DNA of 19,595 nt. Origin: Candidatus Alloscillospira gallinarum (GTDB lineage Bacteria; Bacillota; Clostridia; Oscillospirales; Oscillospiraceae). The translations under genes were made by a program, and so were the position numbers. Of the stretch, positions 6,284 through 14,213 are shown piece by piece. The stretch's first letter is position 1. Each line of letters opens with the position of its first letter. The notes beneath the pieces were generated by a model that was not told where the DNA came from, did not search any database, and worked only from the letters and a program-made list of their open reading frames with translations. Where the stretch lies: contig CAJFTV010000167.1 of NCBI GenBank assembly GCA_904420055.1, forward strand, positions 1 through 19,595, in the 5' to 3' direction.

Positions 6284-6868
6284 TTATTCAAGACTTATTT
6301 CCAGTGACTGCAAAAGGTTTAAGGCCTCAATCATGGAGAAACGCGCACCTTTAAGCCTGCACGACAATATATCCACCTGATAACCGGTGGCACCGCGAAA
6401 GTCGGCTTTTTGCAGGTCACACTTATAAAACTCTGTATTATCCAGGTCACAGCTATTAAAGTTACATTCTGAAAGGTCGCACTCGGCAAAGGTGGCGCCT
6501 GAAAGGTCAGAGCCGGAAAAATCAAATTTTCTGAATGAAATATTCATGAAGCTATTGTATCTCAGCTTGCAGTTTTTCAGACTGTGTATAGGAGATGAAA
6601 ACCAGCCGTCCGGCAGCAGCAGAGCCCAGTTTACGCCCAAAAGGACGCAGTCTGTAAACTCTGCGTATTTTACCTCGGTATGTTCTGTTTTGACGGCCAT
6701 GATAGTGCAGCCTTTAAAACGGCATTCTGAAAAAATACAGCCGGAAATGGTGCTTTCGGTTAGTGTACAGTTACAAAATTCACAGTCAATAAACTCACAG
6801 CCGGAGAGTGTGCCGTGTTCGATTTTAATGTTTTCAAATAGCTCGTACTCAAAATAGTTTTCAGCCAT
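6284..6868 (-). CDS. Pentapeptide-repeat protein, Qnr/McbG-like
   Basis: This 194-residue protein is almost entirely pentapeptide repeats (A/C-[DN]-[LF]-X-X), which fold into a right-handed beta helix. Examples are CEFIDCEF near residue 24 and the run FSGSDLSGATFAECDLSECN at about 117-136. The repeats break at about 82-100 (LLPDGWFSSPIHS), giving two repeat blocks and a loop as in Qnr-type proteins, some of which mimic DNA and protect gyrase from quinolones. The C-terminus, EALNLLQSLEISLE, resembles the tail of this group in Firmicutes. ATG 6868 is chosen over the longer frame (6910) because AAAGGA lies in front of it and the upstream part overlaps the promoter region. Gyrase protection is possible but not shown. 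Confidence 0.85.
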   Translation of the reverse strand: MAENYFEYELFENIKIEHGTLSGCEFIDCEFCNCTLTESTISGCIFSECRFKGCTIMAVKTEHTEVKYAEFTDCVLLGVNWALLLPDGWFSSPIHSLKNCKLRYNSFMNISFRKFDFSGSDLSGATFAECDLSECNFNSCDLDNTEFYKCDLQKADFRGATGYQVDILSCRLKGARFSMIEALNLLQSLEISLE

Positions 6869-6915
6869 ATGCAAGGTCCTTTCACAGATACGGTTTTGAA
6901 AATGTGCCACAATGA

Positions 6916-6944
6916 ATTATCTCATATCTGATTTTTACTTGCAA
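6916..6944 (-). promoter_or_regulatory. Promoter of the pentapeptide-repeat gene
   Basis: Minus strand: -35 TTGCAA (6939-6944), 17-base spacer, -10 GATAAT (6916-6921). The palindromic -35 box is shared with the divergent GNAT promoter. Confidence 0.65.
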
Positions 6945-6968
6945 CATATGTGTGCCGGGCATTATAAT
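6939..6968 (+). promoter_or_regulatory. Promoter of the second GNAT gene
   Basis: -35 TTGCAA (6939-6944), 18-base spacer, perfect -10 TATAAT (6963-6968). It uses the same palindromic hexamer as the opposite promoter. The predicted leader is about 35 bases. Confidence 0.7.
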
Positions 6969-7008
6969 TATAAGGTCCGGTTATGGCCAGTTCTGCGGAG
7001 GTATGAAA

Positions 7009-7452
7009 ATGGAAATGATAAGAGAGTTAAAAATGGAGGACACAGAGGAAATAAAAAAGATGGTTCTGGCAATTTTCTCTGAAGAACCGTGGAATGATGT
7101 GTGGACTGACGAGCAGCTGCATTTATATGTGCTTGAGCTTATTGGCGGCAGTAATTCTTTGGCTTTTGGGCTTTATAAAGACGATTTGCTGGTTGGAATA
7201 TCTTTGGGACGGGTGCGGCACTGGTGCAGGGGAACGGAATATTGGATGGATGAATTTGGCATTCTGCCGGAAGAGCAGAACCGCGGTTTGGGAACGGATT
7301 TTTTACAGATGATTGAGCGCGCTCTTTTGGAGAGGGATATTACAGAAATAGTGCTTCTTACTGAAAGAACGGTATATGCCTGCAATTTTTATAAGATGAA
7401 CGGGTTTGAAGAAAAGGAAGAGCAGGTTTTTATGGCAAAGAGCTTAAGCTAA
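7009..7452 (+). CDS. GNAT acetyltransferase, aminoglycoside AAC(6')-like
   Basis: This 147-residue acetyl-CoA-dependent acetyltransferase carries the acetyl-CoA loop EEQNRGLGTDF at about residues 88-98, after the strand EYWMDEFGILP. The N-terminal segment EEPWNDVWTDEQLHLYV and the C-terminal ACNFYKMNGFEEKE recall AAC(6')-like GNATs of Firmicutes, but substrate cannot be read from sequence. Start choice: GGAGG at 6997-7001 is 7 bases from ATG 7009. ATG 7003 is only 1 base from it, and the frame's first ATG at 6952 lies upstream of the -10 box. It is transcribed divergently from the pentapeptide-repeat gene, so both could belong to a small resistance-like locus. Confidence 0.82.
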   Translation: MEMIRELKMEDTEEIKKMVLAIFSEEPWNDVWTDEQLHLYVLELIGGSNSLAFGLYKDDLLVGISLGRVRHWCRGTEYWMDEFGILPEEQNRGLGTDFLQMIERALLERDITEIVLLTERTVYACNFYKMNGFEEKEEQVFMAKSLS

Positions 7453-7521
7453 TTTTCAGCGTATATTTAACTTTATTACAGGTACAACGACAACGAGTGC
7501 TGCGTCGGAAAAAGAGCGTTT

Positions 7522-7551
7522 AAAACTCCCGGGGTTAAACCCGGGAGTTTT
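7522..7551. terminator. Bidirectional terminator between GNAT and ATP-grasp genes
   Basis: Perfect 12-bp stem, AAAACTCCCGGG (7522-7533) and CCCGGGAGTTTT (7540-7551), with a 6-base loop. T or A runs at both ends serve the two converging genes. Confidence 0.9.
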
Positions 7552-7617
7552 AATGTAAAGAGTTTTGATTAAGTTGAGAGGAAGATTTTTGAAGAATACA
7601 AGTATTACGGAAACTCT

Positions 7618-8610
7618 TTACACACGGAATTTTTCCATCATGCCTGTTTTATCCGGAGTGTGCTCCGGCAGCTGGTATATGTCGTATCCGGGATATTCGT
7701 TTCCCTCTACAAAACAGGGACCGTCAGGGGTAAAACATACATCCCAGCCCACATATCCAATCTGAGGAACTACATGGGAGGCGCTTTTGCACAGTTCAAG
7801 CGCTTCCTGCCAGAAAGGAAACTGAAAGCCCTTTATGGCGGCGCCCGTCTCCGGGTGAGTTTCATAAAGCACCTTATTTTTGTCTATGGCGCGGTCTTTT
7901 ACTATTCCCGTCTTTTCGTCTACCGGAGCCACCATGCCGCCGCTGTTGAAGTTGTCCACAAACCGGCCGTTACCTATACGGAAGTAGGCGCAGATTATGT
8001 GGGGGATATTGTCTTTTAAAATCGTGACAATGCGCACAGTGTTTATTGAGCCCGGGTATATGGCTGAGACTGCCGGGTGCTGCGTGATAACCTCCTCAAG
8101 CTCATAGTCCGCTCCGGGACGGGTTATATGGTCATAGACTGCCTGAAGCGAGGGGAATTCTGACGTATCGAGTTTTTCTATGCCATGTCCGCACTTTCCG
8201 TCTGTGGGCTTTGCCATAAACACACTGTGACGGCGCAGAAAATCAAGGACGGTGTCCTTAGGAGTGCCGGAGACTACAATCCAGTCACGCTTTATATAGT
8301 CCGAAAATGCTGAATTAAATTCCGCCTTGTTTAAAAAGCAGTGGTAGAAACTGGGGTCGTTGTACCGCCTTACAATATCATTATTTCTGCCGCGGGTGAT
8401 GTATGTGTCGCGCTGCTCCGGTGTTAAATTGTACATCTCAAACAGGTTGTAATCCATATATCCGGCGCCGTATTTGGCACCGCAGTTTACCATATCTACA
8501 AAAAGCCATATCCTGGACCTGCCGGTTTTCCTGTGAATAGTTCCAACGGTTTTCAGCATGGCCTTTTTGTCCATTTCGTTAAACCTTTTTATAAGATAAT
8601 TAAGCTTCAT
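7618..8610 (-). CDS. ATP-grasp ligase, sugar-transfer-associated type
   Basis: This 330-residue protein has the ATP-grasp fold and resembles the sugar-transfer-associated ATP-grasp family (ATPgrasp_ST), whose members probably form amide or peptide bonds in surface polymer synthesis. Visible features are the nucleotide-binding strand and glycine-rich loop FMAKPTDGKCGHGI (about 131-144, Lys134), the hinge acids ELEEVI (about 171-176), INTVRIVT (about 189-196), and the metal-binding end GWDVCFTPDGPCFVEGNEYPG (Asp290, Glu302, Asn304). The N-terminal 100 residues are family-specific. The ATG at 8610 follows GGAGG. It is divergent from the MurT/GatD-like pair, which suggests a cell-envelope role, but the actual substrate is unknown. 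I see no clear promoter for it in the 255-base gap. Confidence 0.85.
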   Translation of the reverse strand: MKLNYLIKRFNEMDKKAMLKTVGTIHRKTGRSRIWLFVDMVNCGAKYGAGYMDYNLFEMYNLTPEQRDTYITRGRNNDIVRRYNDPSFYHCFLNKAEFNSAFSDYIKRDWIVVSGTPKDTVLDFLRRHSVFMAKPTDGKCGHGIEKLDTSEFPSLQAVYDHITRPGADYELEEVITQHPAVSAIYPGSINTVRIVTILKDNIPHIICAYFRIGNGRFVDNFNSGGMVAPVDEKTGIVKDRAIDKNKVLYETHPETGAAIKGFQFPFWQEALELCKSASHVVPQIGYVGWDVCFTPDGPCFVEGNEYPGYDIYQLPEHTPDKTGMMEKFRV

Positions 8611-8787
8611 ATGTTCCTCCGTGTGCGAGCGTTAAGAACCATGTATTAAGTATGAGCGGAATAGCGCCAATAATTTGTAAGATAATAAAATTAATGTTAT
8701 TCCATAAAGCTTAAATAAAGTTAAAATAAAACTTAAAAATCTTCAAAGCGGAGTTTTTTTATTTGAGAACAGATAAAAAAGACTTCA

Positions 8788-8816
8788 TTGCAAGTGTAGA
8801 CAAGTATTGCTATAAT
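8788..8816 (+). promoter_or_regulatory. Promoter of the MurT/GatD-like operon
   Basis: TTGCAA (8788-8793), 17-base spacer, perfect TATAAT (8811-8816). The predicted start is near 8823, about 43 bases before the ATG. The rest of the 8611-8865 gap is AT-rich with no other feature I can support. Confidence 0.78.
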
Positions 8817-8865
8817 AGTATAGATTGTAAATTGAAATTAACTTATTGAAACGGGGACTTTTATT

Positions 8866-10191
8866 ATGAGAACAGCTCTCATTATTATAATATGCAAACT
8901 GTGCCGCTTTTTAGGCAGACTTTTGGGGAAAGGCAGCAGCCTGCCCGGAAAAATTGCCCTGAAGCTTGACCCGAATATACTGAAAAAAGTAAAAATGCCG
9001 CAGTATATCGTGGCTGTTACCGGAAGCAACGGCAAAACGTCTACAGTGGAAATGATTGCCCATGTGCTCCGGCAGAGCGGACGAAAAATAGCCTATAACA
9101 GGGAGGGGTCAAATCAGATTGAGGGTGTGACAACCTTTATTTTAAACGACTGTACTCTGTCCGGCAGGGTAAAAAGCGACCTCATTTTACTGGAGAGCGA
9201 TGAGCGTTTTGCCAGATTTACGTTTAAGTACTTCACTCCCACCCACTATGTTATTACAAATCTCTACCGTGACCAGCTCACGAGAAACGGACACCCGGAG
9301 TGGATTTACCGCCTGCTGAAAAAGAGCATTACAAGTGACAGCACCCAGCTTGTGCTTAACGCCGACGACCCGCTTGTATCATGCTTTGGCCTCGGACGTG
9401 AGAACACTGTGTATTACGGAGCCGGCAGGATAGACGGCGATGTGGAGGAGAATACCAGCATATACAACGACGGCGCCTACTGCCCAAACTGTAAGGAGCC
9501 ACTTAAATACGATTATTACCACTATAACCACATAGGGTACTATCACTGTGAAAGCTGCGGGCTGCACCGGGAAAGGGCGGCCTATGAGATTACGGCGGCA
9601 GACCTGCACGAGGGGTACGTGACAATAAATGGCAGGTACCGCATTGACCTGGCATTTAAGAGCCTGTATCACTGCTACAATATATTGGCGGCATTTTCCA
9701 TATGCAATATTTTAGGAGTGCCGGAAGATGAGATTTGCAGGACGCTTGGCAGTTATATTTTAAAGAGCGGGCGTGTTGTGACATTTACCGCCGGAGAGAA
9801 CAGCGGCGTGCTGCTCACCTCAAAGCATGAAAATTCTGTGTCATATGACCAGGCGATACGCCTTGTTACCCAGGAGAAAAAGGACTGCACGGTTGTGGTA
9901 ATAGTTGACGCCATAAGCCGGAAATACTTTACCAGCGAGACCTCCTGGCTGTGGGACATTGACTTTGAGCTCCTCAGGGCGGACAATGTTAAGCGGGTAA
10001 TTTTAGCCGGTGAGTACTGCTATGACCTAATGTCGCGCTTTTCATACTGCGGTATAGACAAAGACAGAATAGAGATTATCCGGGATATTGGAGAGGCGGT
10101 CCAGGCAATAAAGGCCCCTGACGCTGGATATATTTACGTCATAACCTGCTTTTCAGACAAGGATAAATTCCTTTCAAAGGTAAAAGCTTAA
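8866..10191 (+). CDS. murT: MurT-like Mur ligase (lipid II isoglutaminyl synthase, synthetase subunit family)
   Basis: This 441-residue Mur-ligase-fold protein with a C-terminal DUF1727 domain is of the type that, with GatD, amidates the D-glutamate of lipid II. The P-loop is VTGSNGKTST (about 51-60). A zinc ribbon typical of MurT lies at CPNC (206-209) and CESC (228-231). The hydrophobic N-terminus (about 4-10) is usual. The C-terminal domain keeps SWLWDIDFE (about 360-368), but the usual N-D-x-x-A-D-G-x-D loop before it is replaced by IVDAISRKYFTSE, and the K-N-P-A-G motif by LTSKHENS. The start follows GGGGA with about 8-base spacing. The GatD-like partner starts 26 bases downstream. Assignment to the MurT superfamily is firm; identical activity is not. 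Confidence 0.85.
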   Translation: MRTALIIIICKLCRFLGRLLGKGSSLPGKIALKLDPNILKKVKMPQYIVAVTGSNGKTSTVEMIAHVLRQSGRKIAYNREGSNQIEGVTTFILNDCTLSGRVKSDLILLESDERFARFTFKYFTPTHYVITNLYRDQLTRNGHPEWIYRLLKKSITSDSTQLVLNADDPLVSCFGLGRENTVYYGAGRIDGDVEENTSIYNDGAYCPNCKEPLKYDYYHYNHIGYYHCESCGLHRERAAYEITAADLHEGYVTINGRYRIDLAFKSLYHCYNILAAFSICNILGVPEDEICRTLGSYILKSGRVVTFTAGENSGVLLTSKHENSVSYDQAIRLVTQEKKDCTVVVIVDAISRKYFTSETSWLWDIDFELLRADNVKRVILAGEYCYDLMSRFSYCGIDKDRIEIIRDIGEAVQAIKAPDAGYIYVITCFSDKDKFLSKVKA

Positions 10192-10217
10192 GGTATGAGG
10201 AAAGAGATGCTGAAAAG

Positions 10218-10943
10218 ATGAAAATACTTTTTTTATATCACGATTTAATGAACCTGTACGGAGAAAACGGAAATGTTCGCGTAATGGCGAGGCATATTGC
10301 AGACCAGGGACAAAGTGCCGAGGTGGAGTGCAGGACTGTGGGCGATGAGGTGGATTTTTCACAGTACGCATTTATATACGCCGGCTCCGGGACGGAAAGA
10401 AACCAGAAAAAAGCGCTGAGTCACTTTATAAAGTACAGGGAAAGATTTATTTCCGCCATACAGGGGGGGACGGTGGCCCTTTTTACCGGGAACGCCTGCG
10501 AAATGCTGGGAAAAAGGATTACAGACGGCGATGGACGCAGTTTTGAGGGGATAGGGTTAATCCCGTTTGAGAGCGTTGAGAGCGATGATATACGCTATAC
10601 TGGGGACGCGGTGTGTACGCCTCTGACAGGGGGGCTTTTCCGCCCTGTGGTGGGGTTTATAAATAAATGCTCTGAAGTGACCGGTATAGAGGAACCGATT
10701 TTTGATATGCAGATGGGCTATGGAAACACAAACAAAGACAGCGGAGAGGGATTTAGGGTAAATAACCTGTTTGGCACTCACCTGATAGGGCCGCTCCTTG
10801 CCAAGAACCCGGAGTTTGCGGGCATGGTTCTGCGCCTTATCGGAGGAAGAGAGGGATTTACCGTGACGTCTAAAACCTGCGAATATGAGGAGAAAGCGTA
10901 TGAAATTACGCTGAGTGAGCTTAATAAGAGGATAAATGCCTGA
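10218..10943 (+). CDS. gatD: GatD-like class I glutamine amidotransferase-fold protein, atypical active site
   Basis: This 241-residue protein has the CobB/CobQ-type glutamine amidotransferase fold and follows the MurT-like gene, as GatD does. GatD releases ammonia from glutamine for MurT. The canonical elbow G-x-C-G-G-Y-Q-x-L-G reads FTGNACEMLG here, so Gly91 occupies the nucleophile position and the only nearby cysteine (Cys94) sits three residues later. The canonical G-T-Y-L-H-G-P reads GTHLIGP, with Ile190 in place of the catalytic histidine and His188 two residues earlier. The YAGSGTERNQ segment (54-63) replaces the usual G-G-G-x-D-x-E-Q. Otherwise length and layout are normal and the frame is intact. 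The ribosome site is weak. It may be an inactive or re-engineered glutaminase subunit. Confidence 0.8.
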   Translation: MKILFLYHDLMNLYGENGNVRVMARHIADQGQSAEVECRTVGDEVDFSQYAFIYAGSGTERNQKKALSHFIKYRERFISAIQGGTVALFTGNACEMLGKRITDGDGRSFEGIGLIPFESVESDDIRYTGDAVCTPLTGGLFRPVVGFINKCSEVTGIEEPIFDMQMGYGNTNKDSGEGFRVNNLFGTHLIGPLLAKNPEFAGMVLRLIGGREGFTVTSKTCEYEEKAYEITLSELNKRINA

Positions 10944-11064
10944 ATTGATTTTCGAATTTTGAAGGATTTTCTGCATTTTATTATTATTACTGACGAAAAA
11001 TACACCATGTATTCTCCGGCATAGTGCAAAAAGAGATAAACGAATAAAAAATTTGAAATATCAC

Positions 11065-11098
11065 TTTAAATGTTTATACAATTAAAGTATAATATAAT
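11065..11098 (+). promoter_or_regulatory. Promoter of the paaK-iorAB operon
   Basis: TTTAAA (11065-11070), 17-base spacer, TATAAT (11088-11093). A second overlapping TATAAT is at 11093-11098. No T-box or other specific leader is visible in the 10944-11141 gap. Confidence 0.65.
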
Positions 11099-11126
11099 CG
11101 GCATTGGGCGCTGAAAGGCCCTGCCG
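11099..11126 (+). other. Leader hairpin before paaK
   Basis: CGGCA and GGGC (11099-11109, with TT bulged) pair with GCCC and TGCCG (11118-11126) around an 8-base loop. The AGGGGAG ribosome site lies 3 bases later. It may influence mRNA stability or start access. Confidence 0.4.
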
Positions 11127-11141
11127 AAAGGGGAGACAAAG

Positions 11142-12455
11142 TTGAACTATTTCCAGAAAGACATAGAGACTATGCCGAGAAAAAAGATTGAGGAGCTCCA
11201 GCTGGAGCGCCTTAAAAGTGTGGTGGCATATTGTTATAATAATTCCAGGTTTTACCACGACCGGCTTGAAAAGGCCGGGGTTGGAGACGGCAGCCGCATA
11301 AAGCAGCTGTCCGATATTCAGTACATACCGTATACCACCAAGGACGATTTCAGAGAGCACTATCCCTTTGGCCTCAGGTCCGTGCCCATGAAGGACGTGG
11401 TGAGGATTCACGCCTCTTCCGGTACGACGGGCAAGCCGACGGTGGGGCTGTATACAAAAGAGGACATTGAAAACTGGAGCGACTGCGTGGCCAGGGTGAC
11501 CGTTGCAGGCGGTGTGACGGCGGACGACATTATCCAGATTTCATTTGGCTATGGGCTTTTTACCGGGGCGCTGGGCCTTCATTTCGGACTTGAGAAGGTG
11601 GGGGCGACAGTTATACCCGCCTCCTCCGGCAACACTGAAAAGCAGCTTATGATGATGCGTGATTTCGGCGTTACAGGCATTGTGGCCACTCCGTCGTATG
11701 CCCTTTACCTCAGCGAGGCCATAAAAGAGGGCGAGCACCCACTGTCAGAATACAAGCTGAAGCTGGGAATTTTAGGCAGTGAACCGTGCACACCGGAGAT
11801 GAGGAGCCAGATAGAACAGAATTTAGGCATTTATGTGTCAGATAACTACGGCATGACGGAGCTTGGCGGCCCGGGTGTCTCAGGCGACTGCCCTGAGCGG
11901 AACGGAATGCACTTTGCAGAGGACCACTTCCTGCCGGAGATTATAAACACCGAGACAGGCGAGTGGGCCCCTCAGGGCGAGGTGGGGGAGCTTGTAGTTA
12001 CAACCCTTACGAGAAGGGCGATGCCGGTGCTCCGGTACAGGACAAAGGACATAACCCGTCTTATATATGAGCCCTGTTCCTGCGGCAGGACCCATGTCCG
12101 TATGGCCAAGACAATGGGCAGGACGGACGACATGCTGATTATAAAGGGAGTAAACGTATTCCCCACCCAGATAGAGAGCGCCCTTGTGGGCACAGAGAAG
12201 ATAGGCCCGCATTACCAGCTTGTTGTGCGCCGAGAGAACTTCCGCGATACGCTGGAAATTCGCGTGGAGCTCATTGACGCCAAGGTGCTTGAGAGCTTTG
12301 GAGAGCTTGAACGCCTTAGAAACAGTATTGAAAACAAGCTGCGGAGCGTGTTAGGTTTACAGACAAAGGTCACGCTTGTAAAACCCAAAAGCCTCGAGCG
12401 ATTCCAGGGAAAGGCAAAGAGGATTTTGGATTTGAGAAACGTTGAAAATAAATAA
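11142..12455 (+). CDS. paaK: Phenylacetate-CoA ligase family protein (first copy)
   Basis: This 437-residue adenylate-forming enzyme joins CoA to an arylacetate (phenylacetate, indoleacetate or similar) with ATP going to AMP and PPi. The phosphate loop is ASSGTTGKP (91-99). Other marks are YGMTELGGPGVSG (236-248), LRYRTKDI (297-304), GRTDDMLIIKGVNVFP (326-341) and the C-terminal lysine in QGKAKRILD (Lys424). The start codon is TTG at 11142, preceded by AGGGGAG with 6-base spacing. It is the first gene of an operon with iorA, iorB, a second paaK and an ACT gene. The preferred aryl acid is not readable from sequence. Confidence 0.93.
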   Translation: MNYFQKDIETMPRKKIEELQLERLKSVVAYCYNNSRFYHDRLEKAGVGDGSRIKQLSDIQYIPYTTKDDFREHYPFGLRSVPMKDVVRIHASSGTTGKPTVGLYTKEDIENWSDCVARVTVAGGVTADDIIQISFGYGLFTGALGLHFGLEKVGATVIPASSGNTEKQLMMMRDFGVTGIVATPSYALYLSEAIKEGEHPLSEYKLKLGILGSEPCTPEMRSQIEQNLGIYVSDNYGMTELGGPGVSGDCPERNGMHFAEDHFLPEIINTETGEWAPQGEVGELVVTTLTRRAMPVLRYRTKDITRLIYEPCSCGRTHVRMAKTMGRTDDMLIIKGVNVFPTQIESALVGTEKIGPHYQLVVRRENFRDTLEIRVELIDAKVLESFGELERLRNSIENKLRSVLGLQTKVTLVKPKSLERFQGKAKRILDLRNVENK

Positions 12456-12476
12456 TCCAGAAAGGAATGAGATATT

Positions 12477-14210
12477 GTGAAAGAACTGCTGATTGGCAAT
12501 GCCGCTGTTGCAAGAGGCCTGTATGAGGCTGGCTGCGGCGTTATCTCCAGCTATCCTGGCACACCCAGCACTGAAATAACAGAGGAAGCGGCAAAGTACG
12601 ACGAGATTTACTGCGAGTGGGCCCCCAATGAAAAGGTGGCCATGGAGGTGGCCTTTGGTGCCTCACTCGGGGGAGTGAGGAGCAGCTGCGCGATGAAGCA
12701 TGTGGGGCTGAACGTGGCGGCGGACCCCCTTTTTACCATGTCCTATACTGGTGTTAACGCGGGCGTTGTAATCTGTGTTGCCGACGACCCGGGAATGCAC
12801 TCCTCCCAGAATGAGCAGGACTCACGCCACTACGCAATCGGAGCGAAGGTACCCATGCTGGAGCCGGCGGACTCTGAAGAGGCGTATGAGTTTGCAAAGC
12901 GCGCTTTTGAGCTCTCGGAGGAGTATGACACGCCTGTGTTTCTGCGCATGTGCACGAGAATTGCCCACTCACAGAGCATTGTCCAGACAGGAGAGCCGAA
13001 GAAAATAGAGAGAAAGCCGTATGTAAAAGACGGCGGAAAATACATAATGATGCCGGCAAACGCCAAAAAGCGCCACCCGGTAGTTGAAGAGAGAATGAAA
13101 AAGCTGTCTGCTCTGGCGGAGAAAACCGACTTCAACAGGGTTGAGATGGGCGGCACGGATATCGGCATAATCACCTCCGGTACGTCGTATCAGTACGTCA
13201 AAGAGGTGTTCGGCGACAAGGTGAGCGTGTACAAGCTGGGACTTGTGCACCCCCTGCCGGTGGAGAGCCTTCGTGAGTTTGCCGCTAAGGTCAAAAAGCT
13301 CTATGTTGTAGAGGAGCTTGACGGCGTGATTGAGGCCCACTGTAAGGCAAACGGCATTGATGTTATCGGCAAAGATATGTTTTCCAATATAGGAGAGTTT
13401 TCACAGAAGACAATCGCCGCGGCCTTTGGCCTGCCTCCTCATGAGACATATAAAATCTCAGAGACAGTACCGGTCCGTCCGCCTATGATGTGCGCCGGAT
13501 GTCCCCACAGGGGAATGTATTATGTCCTGGCAAAGAACAAGGTGACAGTGCTGGGAGACATCGGCTGTTATACCCTGGGGGCTCAGCCTCCTCTTGCCGC
13601 AATTGACACCACTCTCTGCATGGGTGCGTCAGTATCCGGCCTGCACGGCTTTAACAAGGCCTTTGGAGAAGAGGGCGGAGAAAAGTGCGCGTGTGTTATC
13701 GGTGACTCCACGTTTATACACTCCGGCGTGACCGGCCTTATAAATGTGGCGTATAATAATTCACCCTCCGTGGTCATAATTCTGGATAACTCCATAACCG
13801 GCATGACCGGACATCAGCAGAACCCCACGACCGGTTACAATATAAAGGGTGACCCGGCAACTAAAATTGACCTTGAGACTCTCTGCCACGCAGTTGGAAT
13901 TGAGCATGTATCGGTGGTTGACCCCTATGACCTTGACATGTGCGACAAGGCGCTCAAGGAAGCACTTTCTAAAAAGGAGCCGTCTGTTATCATATCCAGA
14001 AGGCCCTGTGTGCTTCTCAAATACGTAAAGGCAAAAATGCCTGTAAAGGTAAACCCGGATAAATGCAAGAGCTGTAAAAAGTGTATGGGCTTCGGCTGCC
14101 CGGCGATAAGCTTTAAAGAGGGCAAGGCATTTATTGACAACACTCTGTGTGTTGGCTGCGGTGTCTGCACACAGCTCTGTGCCTTTGATGCAATAGAAAG
14201 TGAGGGCTAA
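12477..14210 (+). CDS. iorA: Indolepyruvate:ferredoxin oxidoreductase, alpha subunit
   Basis: This 577-residue thiamine-diphosphate and iron-sulfur enzyme subunit, with IorB, converts arylpyruvates plus CoA and ferredoxin to arylacetyl-CoA and CO2; the reaction is reversible. The N-terminal pyrimidine-binding domain begins GNAAVARGLYEAG with SYPGTPSTEI. The TPP/Mg site is GDIGCYTLG followed by the GDSTFIHSG and DNSITGMTGHQ segments. Two C-terminal 4Fe-4S motifs are complete: Cys530, 533, 536 and 541 (CxxCxxCxxxxCP) and Cys558, 561, 564 and 568. The start is GTG 12477 with AAAGGA about 10 bases upstream. It lies 21 bases after paaK and 3 bases before iorB. Oxygen-sensitive chemistry fits an anaerobe. 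Confidence 0.96.
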   Translation: MKELLIGNAAVARGLYEAGCGVISSYPGTPSTEITEEAAKYDEIYCEWAPNEKVAMEVAFGASLGGVRSSCAMKHVGLNVAADPLFTMSYTGVNAGVVICVADDPGMHSSQNEQDSRHYAIGAKVPMLEPADSEEAYEFAKRAFELSEEYDTPVFLRMCTRIAHSQSIVQTGEPKKIERKPYVKDGGKYIMMPANAKKRHPVVEERMKKLSALAEKTDFNRVEMGGTDIGIITSGTSYQYVKEVFGDKVSVYKLGLVHPLPVESLREFAAKVKKLYVVEELDGVIEAHCKANGIDVIGKDMFSNIGEFSQKTIAAAFGLPPHETYKISETVPVRPPMMCAGCPHRGMYYVLAKNKVTVLGDIGCYTLGAQPPLAAIDTTLCMGASVSGLHGFNKAFGEEGGEKCACVIGDSTFIHSGVTGLINVAYNNSPSVVIILDNSITGMTGHQQNPTTGYNIKGDPATKIDLETLCHAVGIEHVSVVDPYDLDMCDKALKEALSKKEPSVIISRRPCVLLKYVKAKMPVKVNPDKCKSCKKCMGFGCPAISFKEGKAFIDNTLCVGCGVCTQLCAFDAIESEG

Positions 14211-14213
14211 GCT

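Noticed and set aside
8750..8775. Terminator in the gap before the MurT-like gene (AGTTTTTTT)
   Set aside because: The only upstream pairing is a weak 5-bp A/T stem with a long loop, and no gene ends there on the plus strand.
10995..11020. Terminator after the GatD-like gene (AATACA-CCA-TGTATT)
   Set aside because: The stem is 6 bp of mostly A/T with no T tract. I cannot support a terminator here.
12754..13340. Antisense open frames within iorA
   Set aside because: They mirror the coding strand of a complete, motif-verified gene and show no domain or start signal.
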